Shown here piece by piece: positions 51,444-60,694 of a stretch of DNA of 64,000 nt. The translations under genes were made by a program, and so were the position numbers. The stretch is taken from contig NZ_FQUQ01000008.1 in assembly GCF_900129215.1 (NCBI RefSeq), positions 62,001 to 126,000 of the forward strand, in the 5' to 3' direction. This DNA comes from Pedobacter caeni. Lineage in GTDB: Bacteria > Bacteroidota > Bacteroidia > Sphingobacteriales > Sphingobacteriaceae. Under the pieces are notes generated by a model. That model searched no databases, was not told the origin of the DNA, and saw only the letters and a program-made list of their open reading frames with translations. Position 1 is the first letter of the stretch. Each line of letters begins with the position of its first letter.

Positions 51444-52034
51444 ATGAAATTAAAATTAACTTCCCTGGCCTTACTGATTGTAGTAATTGCCTCATCGGCT
51501 TTTATAGCCCCCGTATTTAAAGCAGATACTTATAAAGTTGACGCTTCAAAATCTTCCATCACCTGGGTAGGTAAAAAATTAACAGGAAGTCATAATGGTA
51601 CCATCGACCTTCAGTCGGGTTCCCTGTCTTTCAACGGAAAAAAATTAGCCGGTGGTAATTTCGTGATTGACATGACTACAATTAAGGATGCTGATAAAAG
51701 CGCAAACTTAGAAAAGCACTTAAAAGCAGACGATTTTTTCGGAACGGATAAATTTGCAACCTCTACATTCACGATCAAAAAAGTAGCCGGTAACGGAAAC
51801 ACAGTAAATGTAACTGGTGATTTAACCATCAAAGGAATTACGACTTCGATCACTTTCCCGGCTACCTTAGCATGGAATGCGGATGGCTCTGTGACTGCTT
51901 CAGCAGACAAAGTAAGCGTTGACAGAACTAAATTCGGAATTAAATACAAGTCCAAAAGCATCTTCCCTGATGTAGGCGACAAGATGATAAACGATGAATT
52001 TGAACTTGCAATTAAACTGGTAGCTAAAAAATAG
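51444..52034 (+). CDS. YceI family periplasmic protein
   Basis: The 196-residue protein has a signal peptide (about residues 1-24) and a YceI lipocalin-like domain: Y-K-V-D-A-S-K-S-S-I-T-W-V-G-K-K at the start, M-T-T-I-K-D-A-D at the middle, F-F-G-T-D-K-F-A-T-S-T-F, G-D-L-T-I-K-G-I-T, and D-R-T-K-F-G-I-K-Y near the end. Family members bind isoprenoid-like ligands in the periplasm. A strong terminator follows at 52052. Confidence 0.92.
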   Translation: MKLKLTSLALLIVVIASSAFIAPVFKADTYKVDASKSSITWVGKKLTGSHNGTIDLQSGSLSFNGKKLAGGNFVIDMTTIKDADKSANLEKHLKADDFFGTDKFATSTFTIKKVAGNGNTVNVTGDLTIKGITTSITFPATLAWNADGSVTASADKVSVDRTKFGIKYKSKSIFPDVGDKMINDEFELAIKLVAKK

Positions 52035-52051
52035 TTCGTTTAATTTCATTT

Positions 52052-52087
52052 AAAAAAAGGCCATTATTGTATAATGGCCTTTTTTTT
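52052..52087. terminator. Terminator after yceI-like gene
   Basis: GGCCATTAT (52059-52067) pairs perfectly with ATAATGGCC (52071-52079) over a 3-base loop, with seven A before and eight T after. Confidence 0.92.
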
Positions 52088-52175
52088 GTAACATAATAGA
52101 TATTAGTCCTGCCATTTATACATATTTTATAACTTTATAGTTACACAAAAAATTTACCGTTACGCATTGACCTCT

Positions 52176-52592
52176 ATGATGACCTCAAAAATTAAGCTAC
52201 TTGTAATTGATGATGACGACATCAATATTTTCATCATAAAAAAAATAGTAGAAAAAACGGGGTACAACGTTGAAATGATCTCTAAAACAAACGGGCAGAT
52301 CGCGATCGATTACCTTGCAGGAGTGGTCAGCTCAGGAGATGCGCTTCCACAGCTGATTCTTATTGACATCAATATGCCCGTGCTGAATGGCTGGGAGTTT
52401 CTGGAGGCCTACGAGAAATTAGGAATTCCTCAAAAAGTAGACATGTATATGCTTTCGTCTTCCGTATATGAAAACGATATTGAAAAGGCAAAGACCTATA
52501 CTACAGTTAAAGGATTTATTTCGAAACCACTGTCTATAGAAAGACTGACAGAATTATTGAAGCTGGTAGAACGGCAGATTAATGAATCTTAA
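52176..52592 (+). CDS. Single-domain response regulator (receiver only)
   Basis: The 138-residue protein is one CheY-like receiver domain with no output domain. The acidic pocket is V-I-D-D-D-D-I-N near residue 10, the phospho-acceptor aspartate is in L-I-L-I-D-I-N-M-P-V-L-N-G-W, the switch residue is in M-L-S-S-S-V, and the conserved lysine is in F-I-S-K-P-L. No histidine kinase is adjacent, so it may work in a phosphorelay. The start is taken at ATG 52176; a TTG at 52167 is in frame but less likely. Its last 14 bases overlap the convergent gene. Confidence 0.9.
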   Translation: MMTSKIKLLVIDDDDINIFIIKKIVEKTGYNVEMISKTNGQIAIDYLAGVVSSGDALPQLILIDINMPVLNGWEFLEAYEKLGIPQKVDMYMLSSSVYENDIEKAKTYTTVKGFISKPLSIERLTELLKLVERQINES

Positions 52593-53343
52593 ACTGCCCT
52601 TCATTGTAAGTCACAAAACCTGTAGCCCTGGATTTTCCATGATAAAACAGACAATTCCAGTTTTCTAAGGCTGCTTTCTGTCCGAATTCTTCCCTGAGTT
52701 CCATGGCTTTCCTACCGTCAAAGTCATACTTGGCAATAAACTTTCTCAATAACTCTTCCGGTTCCGGTAACACGTCACCACCAAAGAATACTTTATCCGT
52801 TCCATCGTCCAGCAGGAAAGTCTGGTGAAAAGGGGTATGTGCTCCTGTAAGCTCATAACTGATCTCAAGTGTCAGTTGCCCTGAGCCTTCGATGAAATTC
52901 AATTGTGCATTCCGCTGTAAGAATTCAAAAATTTCTGTTTTATAGGAAGAAGAAGAATTCGTAAACGCACTCTCCCATTCTCCGCGCTGAATCACATATA
53001 CTGCATCAGGAAAACTCAGATCAACCTTGTCTCCTACCTGGTGGATCATCCCGCCGGAATGGTCAAAATGTAAATGAGACATGAGCACCATTGTCACCTC
53101 TTCCGGCTTAAACCCTGCTTTTTTAATGTTTTCGTGCAAAATCAACTGCCCTTTTTCATTACTGTAGCCCAAGCCGGTATCAAACAAGACCAGCTCCTTA
53201 CCTAACTTTACCAGGAAAGGCTGAACATGAATAAACAAAGAAGCCGGACGGTCTTTAGGGTTGTCCGTTTCCGAATTAAAAGGAAGGAATTTTTTAGTCG
53301 CATCTACGGAATAAGATCCTTCATATAAAGTGAAAACTTGCAA
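52579..53343 (-). CDS. Metallo-beta-lactamase-fold metal-dependent hydrolase
   Basis: The 254-residue protein carries the metal motif H-L-H-F-D-H-S-G-G (about residues 88-96), the later histidine in G-A-H-T-P-F-H and the aspartate in F-F-G-G-D-V-L. The domain resembles the quorum-quenching lactonase/YtnP branch, whose substrates vary. The longest frame begins at TTG 53400, inside the promoter box at 53398-53405, so I use the TTG at 53343. It gives M-Q-V-F-T-L-Y-E-G-S-Y-S-V-D, a typical family N-terminus. It is divergent from recJ. Confidence 0.82.
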   Translation of the reverse strand: MQVFTLYEGSYSVDATKKFLPFNSETDNPKDRPASLFIHVQPFLVKLGKELVLFDTGLGYSNEKGQLILHENIKKAGFKPEEVTMVLMSHLHFDHSGGMIHQVGDKVDLSFPDAVYVIQRGEWESAFTNSSSSYKTEIFEFLQRNAQLNFIEGSGQLTLEISYELTGAHTPFHQTFLLDDGTDKVFFGGDVLPEPEELLRKFIAKYDFDGRKAMELREEFGQKAALENWNCLFYHGKSRATGFVTYNEGQFKIH

Positions 53344-53397
53344 TGGCGTAGTTATTAGTAAGAAGAAATAATTTAATGATATATTTACGAATCGTTG

Positions 53398-53405
53398 CAA
53401 AGATA
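53398..53405 (-). promoter_or_regulatory. Promoter -7 box of the metallo-hydrolase gene
   Basis: TATCTTTG on the minus strand matches TAnnTTTG exactly. It covers the TTG at 53400 and places transcription start about 50 bases before the start chosen at 53343. Confidence 0.55.
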
Positions 53406-53546
53406 GAGAACCTGCAGGAACTTATCGCTTAAAAACACAAGCAAGAGGTTCATAGCAGCGTCATAACCGCGCAAGGAAGCCTCAGCAGCCCGGAAGAGCC
53501 GGCCGGCAAAACCAAATAATCCAACAAAAAAAGAGAATAACCACTA

Positions 53547-55244
53547 ATGGAAAAAAGATGGGTGCAAGTTGTACAGGGGAATAAAGAAACAACAGATTTG
53601 CTTGCACAGCAATTAAATATAGACCACAGCTTAGCACAGATATTAGTACAGAGGGACATTTCAACCTTTGAGGAAGCGAAAGATTTTTTCAGGCCGCAAA
53701 TGGCACAATTGCATGATCCTTTCCTGATGAAAGACATGGATAAGGCGATCGTCAGAATTGATATGGCCCTCAGTAATCATGAAAAGATACTCGTATATGG
53801 CGACTACGATGTTGATGGAACGACTTCCGTAGCCCTGGCTTATAGCTTCTTTAGCCAGTTTACAGAAAACATTGAATATTATATTCCCGACCGGCATAAA
53901 GAAGGATACGGCATATCTACACAAGGGATAGATTATGCCCATAAAAACGGACAAACTCTCATTATTGCCCTGGATTGCGGGATCAAGTCGGTGGATAAAG
54001 TCGCTTATGCAAATTCGCTGGGTATCGATTTTATCATCTGCGACCATCACCTTCCGGGAGATGAATTGCCCGCAGCAGCAGCCTTACTTGACCCTAAGCG
54101 GAACGATTGCCCCTACCCTTTTAAAGAATTGGCTGGTTGCGGGATCGGGTTTAAACTGGCACAGGCCTATTGTATCCGCCATGAACTTCCCGCAGAAAGA
54201 TATGAGCAATATTTAGACCTGGTAATGGTCAGTATCGCAGCAGATATTGTTCCTGTAGAAGATGAGAACAGAATATTGGCCTACCATGGGCTGATCAAAC
54301 TGAACAAGAATCCCTGCATGGGACTAAAGGCATTAATGGACATCTCCGGAAAAAATAAGGATTATACCCTTACCGATGTGATTTTTGTACTGGCACCCAG
54401 GATCAATGCCGCCGGCAGGATGGACCATGCCAATGAAGCAGTAAAAATGTTATTGTGTGCAGAAGACAGCATTGCCCTTTCTCAAAGCGAATTCATCAAC
54501 CAGCAGAATACAGACCGCAAAGTCTCAGACCAGAACATCACGGCCGAAGCACTGGCTTTGATTGCAGACTGTGAGATCCTGATCAACAAAAAAACCACTG
54601 TAGTTTATCATGAAAGCTGGAATAAAGGCGTGATTGGTATCGTGGCCTCCCGTCTGACAGAAAAATATTACCGTCCCACCATTGTGCTGACGGAATCCAA
54701 TGGTTTACTCACCGGCTCCGCACGTTCTGTAGCCGGTTTTGATCTTTATGAAGCTTTACTTGGTTGCGAAGATTTGCTGGTACAGTTTGGCGGCCATAAA
54801 TTCGCCGCAGGCCTCACCATGAAGCCGGAGAATATTGATGCTTTTTCAGAAAGATTTGAAAACATTGTTGCAGCCACCATTACTGACGACCTCTTATGCC
54901 CTGAAATTAAGATAGATACTGAGATTCATTTTTCACAGATTGACGGTAAATTTCAACGTATTATCTCTCAAATGGCACCTTTTGGGCCACATAATCCGGC
55001 ACCTGTTTTTGTAACGCATAACGTAAGTCTGGTAGCAAAACCTTATGTTGTGGCGACAAAACATTTAAAATTGAATGTAAAACAACAAAATTCAGCTATT
55101 TTTGAAAGCATTGGATTTGGCCTGGCAGAGTTTGAAACACTTTTACAACCAAACCAGCCTTTTTCTATTTGTTATACAATAGAAGAAAATATCTGGAAAG
55201 AACAGAGACGTTTGCAATTGAATATTAAAGGGATTAAGATATAA
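53547..55244 (+). CDS. recJ: Single-stranded-DNA-specific exonuclease RecJ
   Basis: RecJ degrades single-stranded DNA 5' to 3' in recombination and repair. The 565-residue protein has the DHH-family motifs V-Y-G-D-Y-D-V-D-G-T-T-S (about residues 77-88), L-D-C-G-I-K, C-D-H-H-L-P-G-D-E-L-P, and R-I-N-A-A-G-R-M. The DHHA1 motif G-G-H-K-F-A-A-G-L-T is near residue 418, followed by the OB-fold C-terminal domain. Its TAA is directly followed by the ATG of lptB, so the two are co-transcribed. Confidence 0.96.
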   Translation: MEKRWVQVVQGNKETTDLLAQQLNIDHSLAQILVQRDISTFEEAKDFFRPQMAQLHDPFLMKDMDKAIVRIDMALSNHEKILVYGDYDVDGTTSVALAYSFFSQFTENIEYYIPDRHKEGYGISTQGIDYAHKNGQTLIIALDCGIKSVDKVAYANSLGIDFIICDHHLPGDELPAAAALLDPKRNDCPYPFKELAGCGIGFKLAQAYCIRHELPAERYEQYLDLVMVSIAADIVPVEDENRILAYHGLIKLNKNPCMGLKALMDISGKNKDYTLTDVIFVLAPRINAAGRMDHANEAVKMLLCAEDSIALSQSEFINQQNTDRKVSDQNITAEALALIADCEILINKKTTVVYHESWNKGVIGIVASRLTEKYYRPTIVLTESNGLLTGSARSVAGFDLYEALLGCEDLLVQFGGHKFAAGLTMKPENIDAFSERFENIVAATITDDLLCPEIKIDTEIHFSQIDGKFQRIISQMAPFGPHNPAPVFVTHNVSLVAKPYVVATKHLKLNVKQQNSAIFESIGFGLAEFETLLQPNQPFSICYTIEENIWKEQRRLQLNIKGIKI

Positions 55245-55979
55245 ATGATATTAAGAGCTGAAAATCTAATCAAAAAATACAAACAGAGAACCGTAGTAAA
55301 TGACGTTTCATTTTCTGTGAGCCAAGGGGAAATTGTAGGTTTACTTGGACCTAACGGAGCGGGAAAAACGACCTCATTCTATATGATTGTCGGCTTGATC
55401 AAACCCAATGAAGGCACTATTTTTTTAGATGATGAGGACATCACCTCTGATGCCATGTACAAAAGGGCACAGAAAGGGATTGGTTACCTCGCACAGGAAG
55501 CTTCGGTATTCCGTAAACTATCCGTCGAAGATAACATTATGGCCATCCTGGAGATGACTAAGATGAACAAAGAAGAACGTCATGAGAAACTGGAAGAACT
55601 CATCAGTGAATTCAGTTTACATAAAGTACGTAAAAACCGCGGTGACCTGCTTTCAGGTGGGGAACGCCGGAGAACAGAAATTGCAAGGGCATTGGCTGCA
55701 AATCCTAATTTCATCCTGCTGGATGAGCCTTTTGCAGGGGTCGATCCGATTGCGGTAGAAGAGATCCAAAGCATTGTAGCGAAATTAAAACAAAAAAATA
55801 TAGGCATCTTAATTACCGACCATAACGTGCAGGAAACACTTTCCATCACCGACAGGGCTTATTTACTATTTGAAGGTAAAATATTAGAATCCGGAACACC
55901 AGAAGTCCTCGCTGCCAATGAGATGGTAAGAAGAGTATATCTGGGATCAAACTTCGTGCTCCGTACTAAAAAACTATAA
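55245..55979 (+). CDS. lptB: Lipopolysaccharide export ABC transporter ATPase
   Basis: LptB powers extraction of LPS from the inner membrane with LptFG. The 244-residue ATPase has Walker A G-P-N-G-A-G-K-T-T (residues 37-45), the Q-loop near Y-L-A-Q-E-A-S-V-F-R-K-L, the signature L-S-G-G-E-R-R-R-T-E-I-A-R, Walker B F-I-L-L-D-E-P-F-A-G-V-D-P and the switch histidine in T-D-H-N-V. The G-Y-L-A-Q-E-A-S-V-F-R motif separates LptB from LivF/LivG. There is no gap to recJ, and the GH3 gene follows after 19 bases. Confidence 0.94.
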   Translation: MILRAENLIKKYKQRTVVNDVSFSVSQGEIVGLLGPNGAGKTTSFYMIVGLIKPNEGTIFLDDEDITSDAMYKRAQKGIGYLAQEASVFRKLSVEDNIMAILEMTKMNKEERHEKLEELISEFSLHKVRKNRGDLLSGGERRRTEIARALAANPNFILLDEPFAGVDPIAVEEIQSIVAKLKQKNIGILITDHNVQETLSITDRAYLLFEGKILESGTPEVLAANEMVRRVYLGSNFVLRTKKL

Positions 55980-55998
55980 CCCTTATTCACCGTAACAG

Positions 55999-57510
55999 AT
56001 GGCAATTGTAAATTCGATTTTTACCTGGTATATGAAAAAGCGCGTTCATCAGATCGAGCTTTTCATGAAATACCCGCATGATGTACAGGAAGAATGGTTT
56101 CAGAAACTGATTTCCAGCGCAGCGGATACAGAATGGGGGATGAAATACGAATACCGCTCCATTCTTTCCCCGAAACAATTTAAGCAAAGGGTTCCCATAC
56201 AAAATTATGATACCCTGAAACCTTATATCGAACGGATGCTCAAAGGAGAACAAAACATCCTTTGGCCATCGGAAATAAAGTGGTTCGCAAAATCTTCAGG
56301 TACAACCAGCGACAGGAGTAAATTTATTCCGGTATCGGAAGAATCTTTGCAGGAATGCCATTTCAAAGGAGGTAAAGACCTTTTATCCATCTTTTGCAAT
56401 AACCGTCCCGACAATCAGATCCTGACGGGAAAGGGCCTGGTCCTTGGTGGAAGCCATCAGATCAACCAGCTCAATGAAGATTCCTTTTATGGCGATCTTT
56501 CTGCGGTACTGATCAAAAACCTGCCGATGTGGGCAGAATATTACCGCACACCAAACATTTCCATCGCACTCATGGACAACTATGAGGAGAAGATGGAAAA
56601 AATGGCTGAGGCCACCATCAAAGAAAATGTGACCAATATTGCAGGGGTGCCGACCTGGACGATTGTCCTGGCAAAAAAGGTGCTGGAAATGACCGGAAAG
56701 CAGAACCTGCTGGAAGTCTGGCCAAACCTGGAACTATACATTCATGGTGCCGTAAATTTCAAGCCTTACAGAGAGCAGTTCAGAGAATTGATTCCCTCTA
56801 GTGAAATGTATTACCTGGAAACTTATAATGCTTCTGAGGGCTTCTTTGGCATTCAGGATGAAGTCAATTCCGATGAACTACTGTTGATGCTGGATTACGG
56901 TATTTATTATGAATTCCTGCCCATCGAGCAATTAGAAGACGAAAATCCGGATACCTTATCCCTGGATCAGGTACAGTTAAATAAAAATTACGCCATTATC
57001 ATCTCTACCAACGGAGGTCTATGGCGCTATATGATCGGCGATACTATTCAATTCACCAGTCTTTCCCCCTACCGCATTAAAATTACCGGAAGGACCAAAC
57101 ATTTCATCAATGCTTTTGGAGAGGAAGTGATCATCGACAATGCAGAACAGGCCATTTGTAAGGCATGTACCGAAACGGGAGCTGTTTTCAAGGATTATAC
57201 CGCTTGTCCTATTTATTTTAAAGGGGAAGAAGTGGGAGGCCATGAATGGATCATCGAATTTGATCAGCAACCCAACGACTTTGAAAAATTTGTAGACATC
57301 CTAGACCAGACCCTTCGGGAGGTCAATTCTGATTATGATGCAAAACGTTTTAAAGACATGGCGTTACGCCGGCCAAAAGTCCACAATGCTCCTTACAACA
57401 CGTTCTACAACTGGTTAAAGTCTAAAGGAAAATTGGGCGGGCAACATAAAGTACCGAGATTGGCCAACGAACGGACTTATGTGGACGAAATATTGCCTAT
57501 GATGAAGTAA
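55999..57510 (+). CDS. GH3 auxin-responsive-promoter family protein (acyl-adenylate-forming)
   Basis: The 503-residue protein is a bacterial member of the plant GH3 fold of acyl-acid amido synthetases. ATP-binding motifs visible are A-K-S-S-G-T-T-S-D-R-S-K (about residues 97-108), Y-N-A-S-E-G-F-F-G-I-Q near residue 275, and G-L-W-R-Y-M-I-G-D near residue 338, with the C-terminal lid after I-T-G-R-T-K-H-F-I-N-A-F-G-E-E. Plant GH3 enzymes join amino acids to hormones; the role in Bacteroidota is not known to me. Its close packing behind recJ-lptB suggests an envelope or housekeeping role. Confidence 0.88.
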   Translation: MAIVNSIFTWYMKKRVHQIELFMKYPHDVQEEWFQKLISSAADTEWGMKYEYRSILSPKQFKQRVPIQNYDTLKPYIERMLKGEQNILWPSEIKWFAKSSGTTSDRSKFIPVSEESLQECHFKGGKDLLSIFCNNRPDNQILTGKGLVLGGSHQINQLNEDSFYGDLSAVLIKNLPMWAEYYRTPNISIALMDNYEEKMEKMAEATIKENVTNIAGVPTWTIVLAKKVLEMTGKQNLLEVWPNLELYIHGAVNFKPYREQFRELIPSSEMYYLETYNASEGFFGIQDEVNSDELLLMLDYGIYYEFLPIEQLEDENPDTLSLDQVQLNKNYAIIISTNGGLWRYMIGDTIQFTSLSPYRIKITGRTKHFINAFGEEVIIDNAEQAICKACTETGAVFKDYTACPIYFKGEEVGGHEWIIEFDQQPNDFEKFVDILDQTLREVNSDYDAKRFKDMALRRPKVHNAPYNTFYNWLKSKGKLGGQHKVPRLANERTYVDEILPMMK

Positions 57511-57587
57511 AAAGAATTTTTCGGCATAACCCCATTGTAAATCAGCTTTTATTTCAGTAAATTTAATTAGCTAATTATTAATGTGTT

Positions 57588-58016
57588 ATGAAAACCGTAA
57601 AACATCTACTCAGCACTAAATCAGCGAACATTTTTTCTGTTCCTGCAAACACATCCGTTCTAACAGCCCTTCAGGTCATGATGGAAAAGAACATCAGTGC
57701 CTTACTCATTCTGGAGGAGCGTAAGTTATTGGGAATATTTACGGAAAGGGATTATGCCAGAAAGATCATTCTTCAGGGAAAAGCTTCAGTGGACACTTTG
57801 TTGAGTGAAGTCATGACTGCCGAACCGATCACGGTATCACCGGAAGACAGCCTGGACCATTGCATGCAAACCATGACTGATAAACACATCCGTCACCTGC
57901 CTGTGATTCAGGAAAACCAGTTAATCGGGATGGTATCCATCGGTGATGTCGTTAAATTTATCATGGAAGATCAGAAACAAACCATCTCCCAGTTGGAGAG
58001 CTATATCAGCAGTTAA
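57588..58016 (+). CDS. CBS-domain pair protein
   Basis: The 142-residue protein consists of two CBS domains (about residues 8-65 and 75-132) with the typical M-E-K-N-I-S-A-L-L-I, G-I-F-T-E-R-D-Y-A-R-K-I, V-M-T-A-E-P-I-T-V and I-R-H-L-P-V-I-Q-E-N-Q-L-I-G-M-V-S-I-G-D-V-V-K segments. Such stand-alone pairs bind adenosyl nucleotides and act as energy or c-di-AMP-type sensors. The partner is unknown. It is followed by a bidirectional terminator. Confidence 0.92.
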   Translation: MKTVKHLLSTKSANIFSVPANTSVLTALQVMMEKNISALLILEERKLLGIFTERDYARKIILQGKASVDTLLSEVMTAEPITVSPEDSLDHCMQTMTDKHIRHLPVIQENQLIGMVSIGDVVKFIMEDQKQTISQLESYISS

Positions 58017-58021
58017 ATAAA

Positions 58022-58055
58022 AAAGGCGGCCTTATTTTTAAACAAGGCCGCCTTT
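58022..58055. terminator. Bidirectional terminator between CBS gene and M13 peptidase
   Basis: AAAGGCGGCCTT (58022-58033) pairs perfectly with AAGGCCGCCTTT (58044-58055) over a 10-base loop, between two convergent genes. Confidence 0.85.
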
Positions 58056-58073
58056 ATGATCATTTCGATACGA

Positions 58074-60107
58074 TTACCAGATTTTAACTCTCTTTTCTGG
58101 TGCCAGATATAAGGAATCTGTAGCTTTCACTTTGAAGGCAGTATAGAATTCAGGAATATTCCTAACCACGCCATTTACCCTGAATTTTGCAGGAGAATGC
58201 GGATCTGTACCTACCTGATTTCTCAATGCTTCTGCATTAGATTTATTCGACCATACTTGTCCCCAGCCAATAAACACACGTTGCTCACCGGTAAAACCGT
58301 CCATCACTGGAGCAGTTTTGCCATTCAGGCTTGCTTTATAGGCTTTTAAGGCAATGCTCAATCCACCCAGGTCACCGATGTTTTCACCAAGTGTAAATTC
58401 ACCATTTACATTCAGGTCCGGGAACACTTTAAATGCACTGTATTGTGCCACTAAAGCATTCGTTCTTTTTTTGAACTCTGAATTGTCTTTTGCAGTCCAC
58501 CAGTTACGCATTACTCCGTCTCCGTCAAAAGTACTGCCCTGATCATCAAAACCATGACCAACTTCATGACCAATTACAGCTCCGATACCACCATAATTTA
58601 CAGCATCTTCTGCATTCATATCAAAGAAAGGAGGTTGTAAGATCGCAGCAGGGAATACAATTTCGTTCATTGTAGGGTTGTAATATGCATTCACCGTTTG
58701 AGGCGTCATTCCCCATTCTGTACGGTCAACAGGTTTACCCAATTTATTCAGTGTACGGTTATATTCAAATTCCGCAGCGCGTTTCTCATTGCCATAAAGG
58801 TCATGTTTAACCACTTTTAATGCAGAGTAATCTCTCCATTTATCAGGATATCCGATTTTAGGGGTGAACTTGCTGATTTTCTCTAAAGCTTGTTTTTTCG
58901 TTTCCGGGCTCATCCAGTCCAGCTCTTTAATGCTTGATTCATAAGCTTTCAATAGATTACCTACCAGTTTAAGCATGCGTTCTTTTGCTGCAGGTGGAAA
59001 ATGTTTCTCCACATATAGTTTACCGACCATTTCACCCAGACTGCCATTCACCACATCTACTGCCCTGCGCCATTGCGGTTTTTGTTCTTTCACACCATAG
59101 AGTGTTTTAGAATAAAAATCAAAATTCTCCTGATCTACAGCTGTATTCAGTGCTGATGACGCTCCGGTTAAGGCGCTCCATTTCAGGTAGGTCTTCCAGG
59201 TATCTAATGGTGTGTTTTTCAGAATTGCATTCAACTCTTTAGTATAAGCAACCTGCGTTACCACCAAACTATCCTGGTTTTTAACGCCTGCTTCAGAAAG
59301 CAAAGTTGTCCAGTCAAAATCCGGCATCAATTTACCCAGGTCTTTGATGGCATATTTATTATATAAGCCAGTCATATTCCTGGTTTCTTCTTTCTTCATG
59401 TGTTTAGAAGCAATCAGTGTTTCCAGTGCCATAATCTGAGCAGCCTTCGCCTTCGCATCGGCCACACCGCCAAGAGTTAACATGCGCTCAATATGAACCT
59501 GATATTTAGCACGGATCTCTTTGGATTTTGCATCTGTCAATGAATAATATTCACGTTCAGGAAGCCCTAAACCACCTTGCCAGGTATACAGCATATATTT
59601 CTTGGGATCTTTAAAATCCTCAATAACACCTACATTAAAAGGAATAATATTTCCGATCTTATTTGCATAAGCAAAATATGCAGACAGGTCTTTTGCCGAA
59701 GCAATCGCATCAATTTTTTTAAACTCTGCAGCGATTGGTGCCAGTCCGATAGAATCACGAACCTTCATGTTCATATAAGCTTCATAGAAATCACCGATCT
59801 TCTGTTCATCAGATCCCTCAGCAGCGCTGCCTTTGGCTGCATTCTCGATAATTGCCTTGACATCTTCCTGAGCCTTATCGTTAACGATAGCACCTACGCC
59901 ATAGGAAGCCTTATCCGAAGGGATCTTCGTATTTTTCATCCAGGTACCATTCACATACTCCGTAAAATTATTTCCCGGGGATGCTGTGGTATCCATATTT
60001 TTAAGGATGATTCCCGAGTGCAGCTCTTTATTAGTATCAGAGTTACTGCAAGCAGCGAGAAATAACATGGAACCTGCTACCATAGGAATTCCAATAGATT
60101 TTTTCAT
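58074..60107 (-). CDS. M13 family zinc metallopeptidase lipoprotein (PepO/neprilysin type)
   Basis: The 677-residue enzyme cleaves peptides outside the inner membrane. A lipoprotein signal (L-F-L-A-A-C, cysteine near residue 20) anchors it. The N-terminal M13 domain spans about residues 40-420, and the catalytic domain carries H514-E-V-G-H518 in G-H-E-V-G-H-G-F-D-D-Q and the third ligand in E-N-I-G-D-L-G-G about 60 residues later. N-A-Y-Y-N-P and the C-terminal C-less R-V-K-I-W are typical (mammalian neprilysin ends in C-x-x-W). I choose the ATG at 60107 so that the signal begins M-K-K; an ATG three codons upstream is possible. Confidence 0.94.
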   Translation of the reverse strand: MKKSIGIPMVAGSMLFLAACSNSDTNKELHSGIILKNMDTTASPGNNFTEYVNGTWMKNTKIPSDKASYGVGAIVNDKAQEDVKAIIENAAKGSAAEGSDEQKIGDFYEAYMNMKVRDSIGLAPIAAEFKKIDAIASAKDLSAYFAYANKIGNIIPFNVGVIEDFKDPKKYMLYTWQGGLGLPEREYYSLTDAKSKEIRAKYQVHIERMLTLGGVADAKAKAAQIMALETLIASKHMKKEETRNMTGLYNKYAIKDLGKLMPDFDWTTLLSEAGVKNQDSLVVTQVAYTKELNAILKNTPLDTWKTYLKWSALTGASSALNTAVDQENFDFYSKTLYGVKEQKPQWRRAVDVVNGSLGEMVGKLYVEKHFPPAAKERMLKLVGNLLKAYESSIKELDWMSPETKKQALEKISKFTPKIGYPDKWRDYSALKVVKHDLYGNEKRAAEFEYNRTLNKLGKPVDRTEWGMTPQTVNAYYNPTMNEIVFPAAILQPPFFDMNAEDAVNYGGIGAVIGHEVGHGFDDQGSTFDGDGVMRNWWTAKDNSEFKKRTNALVAQYSAFKVFPDLNVNGEFTLGENIGDLGGLSIALKAYKASLNGKTAPVMDGFTGEQRVFIGWGQVWSNKSNAEALRNQVGTDPHSPAKFRVNGVVRNIPEFYTAFKVKATDSLYLAPEKRVKIW

Positions 60108-60181
60108 TTTTATCATAAAAAATATTTAGGTATGATTCAAATTTAACAAAAGATATGGAATGGGACCTAACGAGGGGTAAA

Positions 60182-60640
60182 TTAACGCGTGGCGATGAAG
60201 ATGTCTACGGTAGCATCTTCCGGATTTTGAGCGCCTGCACCATACACTTCAAAGTCGGCAGTATAGGCACGGGGGATTTCCTTATTCCAGATGGCTACCC
60301 AGGCATTATAGACCAGGCCCTGTAATAAATTTCCTTTCAGCCGATGCCTTTCATAAGGGCCTCCTTCTACGGTCAATCCCCGCATCCCTTCAGGAATATG
60401 ATCCAGATGCTCAACCGCATATCCGATGATCGTGGTATAAGGCTGGGTATGATCGCCCTCATAGTCGGTATAAATACTATAGACCTCCTCTCCTGATTTA
60501 TTGTCGATCTTTGCTCCGATATTTTCTGATCTGAACCTGTTCCAGAGCGCCGGAATATCGGTTGCCGCAGCTCCGTTTGCATTACATGTTCTAACTGAAA
60601 TTCCCAGCACGTAGAAGGGATTAAGTGTTTCTTTTTCCAT
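60182..60640 (-). CDS. GyrI-like / AraC effector-binding domain protein
   Basis: The 152-residue protein is a stand-alone SOUL/GyrI-like effector-binding domain. Features visible are the opening V-L-G-I-S-V-R-T, W-N-R-F, V-Y-S-I-Y-T-D-Y-E-G-D-H-T-Q-P-Y-T-T-I-I-G-Y and the C-terminal Y-T-A-D-F-E-V-Y. Such domains bind small hydrophobic molecules. Located 54 bases after a WYL/YafY regulator on the same strand, it is probably the co-transcribed effector sensor or a target of that regulator, a pairing often seen in Bacteroidota. Confidence 0.85.
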   Translation of the reverse strand: MEKETLNPFYVLGISVRTCNANGAAATDIPALWNRFRSENIGAKIDNKSGEEVYSIYTDYEGDHTQPYTTIIGYAVEHLDHIPEGMRGLTVEGGPYERHRLKGNLLQGLVYNAWVAIWNKEIPRAYTADFEVYGAGAQNPEDATVDIFIATR

Positions 60641-60694
60641 TTGATTTTTTTCAATTGATTATGGAAGCAAAATTATCCCTGGCTGCTGACAGCC

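Noticed and set aside
52176..53343. Response regulator and metallo-hydrolase as a signalling pair
   Set aside because: They are convergent with a 14-base 3' overlap, not co-transcribed, and nothing else links them.
59577..60065. 162-codon plus-strand open frame opposite the M13 peptidase gene
   Set aside because: The peptidase reading has all zinc motifs; the opposite frame is explained by codon bias.
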